Of a stretch of DNA of 16,177 nt, positions 7,225-12,225 are shown piece after piece (positions within the stretch are counted from its first letter, which is position 1; the number at the start of each line of letters is the position of its first letter). Position numbers and translations under genes: made by a program. This stretch comes from Flavobacteriales bacterium UBA5422 (GTDB lineage: Bacteria > Bacteroidota > Bacteroidia > Flavobacteriales_D > Crocinitomicaceae), in assembly GCA_002409405.1 (NCBI GenBank), contig DHNG01000025.1, forward strand, positions 138,789-154,965. Reading direction: 5' to 3'. The notes beneath the pieces are model-generated. The model saw nothing but the letters and a program-made list of their open reading frames with translations. It searched no databases and was not told the DNA's origin.

Positions 7225-7740
7225 ATGAAAAAAGAAATCACTACATCTATCGTTATTCATGCCAGCGTTGAACAGGTTTGGTCTGCCCTGACGGATTTTG
7301 CGAATTACCCGAATTGGAATTCATTTATCACGTCAATTAGTGGTCATGTAAAGGAAGGTTCCCGCATCAACGTCCGTATTCAACCTCCTCAGTCAAAACC
7401 AATGACATTTAAACCCGTTATTTTATCCCGAGCGGAATGCAAAGAGCTCCGATGGAAGGGAAAACTGCTCATCAACGGATTATTTGACGGGGAACACATC
7501 TTCGAATTATCAGAAAATACCGATGGTAATACATTGTTTGTACAACGGGAACAATTCTCAGGAATCCTGGTAGGCATAATTAACCTGGAAAATACACGCA
7601 AGGGATTTGAACGGATGAATCAGCAGCTAAAAGAATTGGTAGAAAAAAGTGTTCAACGTTTTGATTTGAAAAACGTGCGCATTAACTCTGAACATTCAGC
7701 CTCCAGCAATCCGCCTTCGATTTTTGTTTTCGGGTGGTAA
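7225..7740 (+). CDS. SRPBCC-family protein (START/polyketide-cyclase fold)
   Basis: The 171-residue frame begins with a classic SRPBCC N-terminus: I-V-I-H-A-S-V-E-Q-V-W-S-A-L-T-D-F, then Y-P-N-W-N-S-F. An E-L-R-W-K-G-K strand follows, then G-E-H-I-F-E-L, and a long C-terminal helix G-F-E-R-M-N-Q-Q-L-K-E-L-V-E-K (about 129-143). The fold makes a hydrophobic cavity that binds or transforms small lipophilic molecules; the ligand is unknown. The family normally ends at this helix. The last 29 codons (7653-7740) overlap the 3' end of tadA on the other strand and look like a translation of antisense sequence, so the stop has probably been displaced. The gene follows the Crp/Fnr regulator and an FNR-like box, so it is probably that regulator's target. 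Confidence 0.85.
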   Translation: MKKEITTSIVIHASVEQVWSALTDFANYPNWNSFITSISGHVKEGSRINVRIQPPQSKPMTFKPVILSRAECKELRWKGKLLINGLFDGEHIFELSENTDGNTLFVQREQFSGILVGIINLENTRKGFERMNQQLKELVEKSVQRFDLKNVRINSEHSASSNPPSIFVFGW

Positions 7741-8093
7741 ATTCCTGTATACCTTCCTGCACCTCTTTTTTCATCTTTTGCGCCAAAAACGATGCGATCA
7801 ATTTGTGACCAATACAATGCTCCACCACACATAACACATGGTTCAAGTGTTACATACAAGGTACATCCGCTCAGGTATTTCCCTCCGATATGTCCCGATG
7901 CCGATGTAATGGCCTGCATTTCCGCATGAGCTGTCGTATCGTTCAAACACTCTGTAAGATTATGTGTCCGTGCAATGATCTGTTGATTGGCAACGATCAC
8001 CGCTCCAACGGGTATTTCGTCTTTTTCAAGTGCTTTGTGTGCTTCCAACAGCGCTTGCTTCATGTAGTATTCATCGTTGTACGGAGAAATCAT
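7653..8093 (-). CDS. tadA: Nucleoside deaminase, tRNA-specific adenosine deaminase TadA
   Basis: 146 residues from the ATG at 8093. A longer frame from a TTG at 8114 is rejected because that codon lies inside the predicted -7 promoter element. The zinc-dependent deaminase motifs are complete: H56-A-E58 (T-A-H-A-E) for the zinc ligand and proton shuttle, and P85-C86-V-M-C89 for the other two ligands. The I-P-V-G-A-V-I-V start and the R-G-A-G-R-Y segment also match TadA. It deaminates A34 to inosine in the anticodon of tRNA-Arg(ACG), an essential decoding step. A guanine-deaminase-type relative is less likely. The C-terminus E-C-S-E-L-M-R-T-F-F-K-S-K-R is normal for TadA, so the overlap with the SRPBCC frame comes from the other gene. 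Confidence 0.9.
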   Translation of the reverse strand: MISPYNDEYYMKQALLEAHKALEKDEIPVGAVIVANQQIIARTHNLTECLNDTTAHAEMQAITSASGHIGGKYLSGCTLYVTLEPCVMCGGALYWSQIDRIVFGAKDEKRGAGRYTGIYHPKTKIEGGLLEAECSELMRTFFKSKR

Positions 8094-8111
8094 GTGTTCA
8101 TGTTTGAGTAA

Positions 8112-8119
8112 CAAATTTA
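8112..8119 (-). promoter_or_regulatory. -7 promoter element of tadA
   Basis: The minus strand reads TAAATTTG, an exact match to TAnnTTTG, 18 bases before the ATG at 8093. The predicted start site (about 8105) leaves a 5' leader of about 12 bases and excludes the upstream TTG codon at 8112-8114. Confidence 0.6.
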
Positions 8120-8151
8120 CACAAAGAAGCGGTATTGAATCATCTTTGATT

Positions 8152-8159
8152 TATATTTG
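8152..8159 (+). promoter_or_regulatory. -7 promoter element of the DUF1304 gene
   Basis: TATATTTG is an exact TAnnTTTG match in the 107-base divergent gap between tadA and the DUF1304 gene, 41 bases before the ATG at 8201. No well-spaced -33 element is evident. Confidence 0.5.
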
Positions 8160-8200
8160 TTAGTAGTAATTCATCTTTGTTGGATCTAATACAATACTAT

Positions 8201-8563
8201 ATGGAAATCGTATCAAAAATATTAATCGGTCTCGTTGCAGTTGAACATTTGTATATCATGTATTTTGAAATGTTTGCATGGGAAACAATTGGCAAGAAAA
8301 CATTTAAAACCCTTCCGGAACAGTTGTTTGCTCCAACAAAAGGGTTGGCCGCCAATCAGGGATTATACAATGGGTTTCTGGCTGCCGGGTTGATCTGGTC
8401 TTTTTTTATCAGTGATGTACATTGGGCGGATAATATTGCAGTTTTCTTTTTGTCGTGTGTCATTGTTGCTGGTGTCTACGGAGCGCTGTCTGCCTCTAAA
8501 AAAATATTTGTAACACAGGCATGTCCTGCAATTGTGGCTCTCATTGTTTTATTATTGAAATAA
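8201..8563 (+). CDS. DUF1304 family small integral membrane protein
   Basis: 120 residues from the ATG at 8201. The frame extends up to a TTG at 8177, but the eight added residues are not typical and ATG is preferred. The protein begins M-E-I-V-S-K-I-L-I-G-L-V-A-V-E-H-L-Y and has the family's hallmark stretch G-L-A-A-N-Q-G-L-Y-N-G-F-L-A-A-G-L. Four hydrophobic segments are visible (about 4-24, 55-75, 78-98 and 103-120), so it should sit in the inner membrane. The function of DUF1304 is not known. The next gene starts 17 bases downstream on the same strand, suggesting an operon. Confidence 0.88.
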   Translation: MEIVSKILIGLVAVEHLYIMYFEMFAWETIGKKTFKTLPEQLFAPTKGLAANQGLYNGFLAAGLIWSFFISDVHWADNIAVFFLSCVIVAGVYGALSASKKIFVTQACPAIVALIVLLLK

Positions 8564-8580
8564 TCAATCATTTTCATTCC

Positions 8581-9873
8581 GTGAGAAAATTACTGACAGC
8601 CCTTTTTTCCTGTATTACAGGGATTTTTCTCTTGTTTTTTTTGTGGGTAAGTTACTCTCTTGTTGCTATTTTTCTTGCACAATCGAATGACAACGGTATA
8701 CCGTATATGGTTCCTGAAAATGCATCGTTGGTTGTCAACATCAATGGACAGGAAGAGCTTGAAAATTTACTGTTTCATGTGTTGCTCGAAGGAAAAGGAG
8801 ATGAATTAATCCGAAAAGCGCAAGAACTGTCACGTACGGATCATTTTGAGAAAGAGTACGGGATCAACTGGTCTCAACCTGTTTCGTATTTTGAATCAAT
8901 GCATCACGGAAAACGGGTCAAGGGATTGGTGGTTCGTATTTCAAATCCTTCAGCATGGAACAAGAACATTAATACATTTCTGGGAAATACAAGTGTTGCA
9001 AAAAGTGATCACAACTACGGAATGGTTGTTCAATCAACTGAGCTGTCGAAACAAGAATTGTACCGATTCATTGAAGACTGCAAAACAACTTCAGGTAAAT
9101 CAACAGATCGTTTTGAAACTAATAATCCATTCATTTCTGTTCGCCACACATCGACAAAAACAAGTTCTGAAATTCGCTTCTCCACAGAAGAAAATGTTCT
9201 TCAGGCAGATGGAATCATTCGCCATAACGGAACACTAAAACCAGGGAAATTAAATTTTATACTAACGCCTTCCGACCTTCATTTCAGTAGCGATTTAATT
9301 ACAAAAGAACTACGTGACACATTGAATCAGCTGATCGGGTCAAATTTGCATTTTTCGGGAATCAGTATGAATTGCCGTGGCGTAACAATCATAGAAACAA
9401 ACGAAACGATCATTCCGTTACCCGACGCAGACTTTATTTTTGGTTTTGAACAAGAAACAACGGTTGAGCAACTAGTCGAACACATTCCGAATGCTTCATG
9501 GAAAGAAACAAATGTGTCTATTCAAATTGGTAAACAAGACTATTTTGTGAAGCAGCTGGATGAGAAAAGTATTTTTTTAGGCGTAACTAAAAGTCCTGAA
9601 ATTCAAGAGAACCGGAAATCAATCGGACTGATTTTATCCGGATCGTTACAACCACTTACAACAATTCACGGAAGTCGGTTGATTCTCTTCGCACTTCGTA
9701 TGAATCCTTCATTTTCTCTGGGTATGGACTTGATTGATAAGACTGAAACATGTTTGATAACAATCGTACCGATGAATGCAACAACGTATCAGTTTACAGG
9801 CGCTATTACCCTCAAAGACAATAAAGATGCGATGATCGGAATCCTGGAATTGATTGTGAAACGCCAAGCTTAA
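8581..9873 (+). CDS. Hypothetical membrane-anchored protein, 430 residues
   Basis: I do not recognise this protein. The GTG at 8581 is the preferred start because it gives Arg-Lys followed directly by a long hydrophobic segment (about residues 4-33), a membrane anchor or uncleaved signal, and lies 17 bases after the DUF1304 stop. The frame opens further upstream at 8521 inside the DUF1304 gene, while the next internal ATG (8707) would lose the anchor. After the anchor comes Y-M-V-P-E-N-A-S-L-V-V-N-I-N-G, reminiscent of the start of DUF3352/DUF4836-type extracytoplasmic proteins, but this is only a resemblance. The rest is mixed alpha/beta with no catalytic motif that I can see. It is probably periplasmic, and its link to DUF1304 is unknown. 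Confidence 0.75.
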   Translation: MRKLLTALFSCITGIFLLFFLWVSYSLVAIFLAQSNDNGIPYMVPENASLVVNINGQEELENLLFHVLLEGKGDELIRKAQELSRTDHFEKEYGINWSQPVSYFESMHHGKRVKGLVVRISNPSAWNKNINTFLGNTSVAKSDHNYGMVVQSTELSKQELYRFIEDCKTTSGKSTDRFETNNPFISVRHTSTKTSSEIRFSTEENVLQADGIIRHNGTLKPGKLNFILTPSDLHFSSDLITKELRDTLNQLIGSNLHFSGISMNCRGVTIIETNETIIPLPDADFIFGFEQETTVEQLVEHIPNASWKETNVSIQIGKQDYFVKQLDEKSIFLGVTKSPEIQENRKSIGLILSGSLQPLTTIHGSRLILFALRMNPSFSLGMDLIDKTETCLITIVPMNATTYQFTGAITLKDNKDAMIGILELIVKRQA

Positions 9874-9940
9874 ATCTCCTTGTTAATATCTCATCCTATT
9901 TTTGTTAATGAAATGTATTCTTCAATTCAAAAATAGACAG

Positions 9941-9948
9941 TACCTTTG
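9941..9948 (+). promoter_or_regulatory. -7 promoter element of the small Cys-rich gene
   Basis: TACCTTTG is an exact TAnnTTTG match ending 22 bases before the ATG at 9971. The predicted start site is about 9955, so the gene has its own promoter separate from the upstream 430-residue gene. Confidence 0.6.
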
Positions 9949-9955
9949 TTTAAAA

Positions 9956-9964
9956 TTAGTCTAA
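9956..9964 (+). promoter_or_regulatory. TTAGTCTAA palindrome at the predicted start site of the Cys-rich gene
   Basis: The nine bases TTAG-T-CTAA are symmetric and fall between the -7 element and the ATG. They resemble the central TTAG-S-CTAA core of DtxR/IdeR metal-repressor operators, but the outer half-sites (TAAAA and ATAAG) match that consensus only partly. Confidence 0.3.
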
Positions 9965-9970
9965 ATAAGA

Positions 9971-10114
9971 ATGGTACTCAAAGAAAAAACGGAACAGGAA
10001 AATCCACTTTTTGTATTTAGTTGCGGGGACAATTGCGGGTGTGCAAAGAAGAAGAATTGCTGTAAAAAGTATAAGAAAAAGGGTGTCCATTGCAAAAAAT
10101 GTCCAAAGTTGTAA
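9971..10114 (+). CDS. Small cysteine- and lysine-rich protein, 47 residues
   Basis: This short gene starts at an ATG and ends at taa (10112-10114). It has seven cysteines (C18, C22, C24, C30, C31, C41, C44) and about fourteen lysines, with no hydrophobic segment, so it should be cytosolic. Visible motifs are C-G-D-N-C-G-C, N-C-C-K-K-Y-K-K-K-G and a final H-C-K-K-C-P-K. An exact TAnnTTTG promoter element lies 22 bases upstream of the start codon. The Cys density rules out a chance frame in practice and suggests metal binding (zinc, copper or iron) or a nucleic-acid-binding knuckle. It resembles short uncharacterised Bacteroidota proteins ending in C-x-x-C-P-K, a recollection I cannot verify here. 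The larger frame at 10011-10235 is the same DNA in another phase and is rejected. Confidence 0.72.
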   Translation: MVLKEKTEQENPLFVFSCGDNCGCAKKKNCCKKYKKKGVHCKKCPKL

Positions 10115-10358
10115 TACAACACATAGTGTTTCTTGCAGTTATCGTTTCACTTATTCATTTCTATTTTTCAGTCCATTGAATCCCATAGGGATTATTCTAA
10201 TTTCTCTCGGATTAGTTCAAAATTTATCTAGTTAGCATCGCCTTATTTTTTGTGTGTTGGTTTTCCGATGCATTAAATGTTCTTGGATTGAACAACAAAA
10301 TAAAACGGCTTTGACAGATTTTTGTTTAAATGTAGCTTTTCTATTTGATAGCTAAATT
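10115..10358. other. Intergenic stretch after the Cys-rich gene
   Basis: No gene is supported here. One short hairpin, AATCCC-ATA-GGGATT (10179-10193), has no T run and is a weak terminator at best. The remainder is AT-rich without clear structure up to the palindrome at 10359. Confidence 0.5.
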
Positions 10359-10384
10359 GTCATATCGCAATATTGCGATATGAC
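10359..10384. repeat. 26-bp perfect palindrome, apparently a dispersed repeat
   Basis: The left arm GTCATATCGCAAT (10359-10371) is the exact reverse complement of the right arm ATTGCGATATGAC (10372-10384), with no spacer. Its first 15 bases occur again at 16163-16177, where the window ends. Both copies lie just beyond the 3' ends of genes. It is too AT-rich and lacks the T tail for an ordinary terminator, so a protein-binding site or REP-like repeat is more likely. Confidence 0.75.
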
Positions 10385-10390
10385 TATATA

Positions 10391-10430
10391 ACAAAAATGC
10401 GGAATGTAATTTTCATTACACCCCGCATTT
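10391..10430 (-). terminator. Terminator of the aldehyde dehydrogenase gene
   Basis: Arms 10395-10402 and 10423-10430 (AAATGCGG with CCGCATTT) and the inner arms 10405-10410 and 10415-10420 pair around a 2-by-2 mismatch. On the minus strand a T run follows (complement of 10393-10397). It lies 22 bases beyond the stop at 10452. Confidence 0.8.
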
Positions 10431-10451
10431 CTATCATATTATCTTTATGAA

Positions 10452-12008
10452 TTACAGTTCAAACTTAATTCCCTGTGCTAACGGTAAGCTATCAGAGTAA
10501 TTAATTGTATTTGTTTGACGACGCATATAAATTTTCCATGCATCAGAACCAGACTCACGCCCGCCTCCTGTTTCTTTTTCTCCACCAAATGCTCCACCGA
10601 TTTCAGCTCCTGAAGTTCCAATGTTTACATTGGCAATACCACAATCCGACCCGCCATTAGAAAGAAATGCTTCTGCTTCTTTCAGGTTTGTCGTCATAAT
10701 TGCAGAGGACAATCCTTGAGGAACACCATTTTGCAACGCGATTGCATTCTCAACTCCTCCTTTGTATTTAATCACATATAAGATTGGAGCGAATGTCTCA
10801 TGCTGAACGATCTTAAAGTGGTTCTGCGCTTCTACAATTGCAGGCTTTACATACAATCCTGTTTCGTATCCTTCTCCTGAAAGAACTCCTCCTTCTACAA
10901 GGATATTCCCCCCTTCCGCTTTCGCCTGTTCCAATGCTTTCAGGTACGCATTCACTGCATCTGTATCAATCAGCGGACCTACGTGGTTATTTTGATCCAA
11001 CGGATTTCCGATTTTCAACTGTCCGTATGCTTTTACCAATGCATCCTTTACTGTGTCGTAAATTTCTTCATGAACAATTAAACGGCGGGTAGATGTACAA
11101 CGTTGTCCACAAGTACCTACTGCACCAAACACAGCTCCGGGGATGACCATTTTCAAATCAGCACTTGGCGTAATAATAATTGCATTGTTACCTCCTAATT
11201 CCAATAACGATTTTCCTAAACGCGCTCCTACTGCAGCACCTACAGATTTCCCCATACGTGTTGAACCTGTCGCGGAAACCAATGGGACACGCCCATCTTC
11301 GGCAATTAATTTCCCGATCGCAGCATCTCCGATAATTAAATTGGATACTCCTTCCGGAACGTTGTTTGCATCAAATACCTGTTTTGTAATTTGCTGGCAA
11401 GCAATGGCAGTAATGGGCGTTTTTTCAGAGGGCTTCCAGATAGTGACGTCTCCACATACCCATGCAAGCGCTGTATTCCAATTCCATACGGCAACAGGGA
11501 AGTTAAATGCCGAAATAATTCCAACAATTCCCAGTGGATGGTATTGCTCATACATCCGGTGTCCAGGACGCTCAGAGTGCATTGTTAAACCATAAAGCTG
11601 ACGGGATAAACCAACTGCAAAATCGCAGATATCAATCATTTCTTGTACTTCACCTAGTCCTTCTTGCAGGGATTTCCCCATTTCGTAGGAAACCAATGTT
11701 CCAAGGGCAGTTTTGTATTCTCGGATTTTTTCGGCCAATTGGCGAACAACCTCACCTCTTTTTGGTGCAGGCCATGTTCTCCATTCATTGAATGCCTCCT
11801 GCGCCTTTAACACAAGTGCCTCATAGTCAGCTTCAGTTGCAGAATCTACTGTTGCGATAACCGCACCATCTACCGGAGAATATGACGTAATCTTTTCACC
11901 GCGTGTATTGAACCATCTTCCTCCTGTAGAAGCTCCGTTATTGACATCTTCAATTCCCAATTCTTCAAGAATCTGACGTACTTCGAAATTATTTATTACT
12001 TGTGACAT
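10452..12008 (-). CDS. Aldehyde dehydrogenase, ALDH7 family (alpha-aminoadipic semialdehyde dehydrogenase-like)
   Basis: 518 residues from the ATG at 12008. The frame extends to a TTG at 12035, but that codon lies inside the predicted -7 promoter element. All ALDH catalytic parts are present: N169 in S-A-F-N-F-P, K192 in W-K-P-S-E-K-T-P (NAD binding), the G-S-T-R-M-G turn, E270 in L-E-L-G-G-N-N, and nucleophile C304 in G-T-C-G-Q-R-C-T. The sequence Q-R-C-T-S-T-R-R-L and the C-terminal G-G-E-K-E-T-G-G-G-R-E-S-G-S-D-A-W-K are typical of ALDH7/antiquitin. That enzyme oxidises alpha-aminoadipic semialdehyde to aminoadipate in lysine breakdown with NAD+. No other lysine-catabolic gene is nearby and the gene has its own promoter and terminator. 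A broader aldehyde-detoxifying role is possible. Confidence 0.9.
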   Translation of the reverse strand: MSQVINNFEVRQILEELGIEDVNNGASTGGRWFNTRGEKITSYSPVDGAVIATVDSATEADYEALVLKAQEAFNEWRTWPAPKRGEVVRQLAEKIREYKTALGTLVSYEMGKSLQEGLGEVQEMIDICDFAVGLSRQLYGLTMHSERPGHRMYEQYHPLGIVGIISAFNFPVAVWNWNTALAWVCGDVTIWKPSEKTPITAIACQQITKQVFDANNVPEGVSNLIIGDAAIGKLIAEDGRVPLVSATGSTRMGKSVGAAVGARLGKSLLELGGNNAIIITPSADLKMVIPGAVFGAVGTCGQRCTSTRRLIVHEEIYDTVKDALVKAYGQLKIGNPLDQNNHVGPLIDTDAVNAYLKALEQAKAEGGNILVEGGVLSGEGYETGLYVKPAIVEAQNHFKIVQHETFAPILYVIKYKGGVENAIALQNGVPQGLSSAIMTTNLKEAEAFLSNGGSDCGIANVNIGTSGAEIGGAFGGEKETGGGRESGSDAWKIYMRRQTNTINYSDSLPLAQGIKFEL

Positions 12009-12032
12009 CTTGCTATTAGTTTTTAAGTTGTG

Positions 12033-12040
12033 CAAAGGTA
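12033..12040 (-). promoter_or_regulatory. -7 promoter element of the aldehyde dehydrogenase gene
   Basis: The minus strand reads TACCTTTG, an exact TAnnTTTG match, followed by CA. The predicted start site (about 12026) gives an 18-base leader to the ATG at 12008 and excludes the TTG at 12033-12035. Confidence 0.6.
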
Positions 12041-12169
12041 ATAGATTTTACTTCAGAATGGGAACAGAATAGATGCTTTTTAAAGATATTGACTTATTTT
12101 GTTAAATTTTTAAACAATCATTTTATTAAAATACGTTTTTGATTCCTGTAGTTGAATTACAGCTGTTCA

Positions 12170-12201
12170 TTTGCGTTCATAGGGATATTTTTATACATTT
12201 A
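12170..12201 (+). promoter_or_regulatory. Candidate promoter of the M49 peptidase gene
   Basis: TTTG (12170-12173) and TACATTTA (12194-12201) are 20 bases apart, close to the Bacteroidota -33/-7 arrangement, with one mismatch in the -7 box. The ATG at 12226 lies 24 bases downstream. Confidence 0.4.
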
Positions 12202-12225
12202 TCCATGAATTAATTGTAACCGAAC

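Noticed and set aside
8094..8114. TTG start extending TadA by seven residues
   Set aside because: The TTG lies within an exact TAnnTTTG promoter element, so the mRNA should begin downstream of it. The ATG at 8093 gives a normal TadA N-terminus.
10179..10193. AATCCC-ATA-GGGATT hairpin as terminator of the Cys-rich gene
   Set aside because: It has a short stem and no T run. It is noted in the intergenic entry only.
10011..10235. A 74-codon plus-strand frame across the Cys-rich gene
   Set aside because: It begins at a TTG inside the Cys-rich gene in another phase and has no promoter, family match or compositional signal. The 47-residue frame at 9971 has an ATG, a promoter element and a striking Cys pattern.
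12009..12035. TTG start extending the aldehyde dehydrogenase by nine residues
   Set aside because: The codon overlaps the exact -7 element TACCTTTG on the minus strand. The ATG at 12008 is the first start in the predicted transcript.
12146..12162. Inverted repeat CTGTA-N7-TACAG between the divergent ALDH and M49 genes
   Set aside because: Arms of five bases are common by chance in AT-rich intergenic DNA, and it does not align with either predicted promoter.
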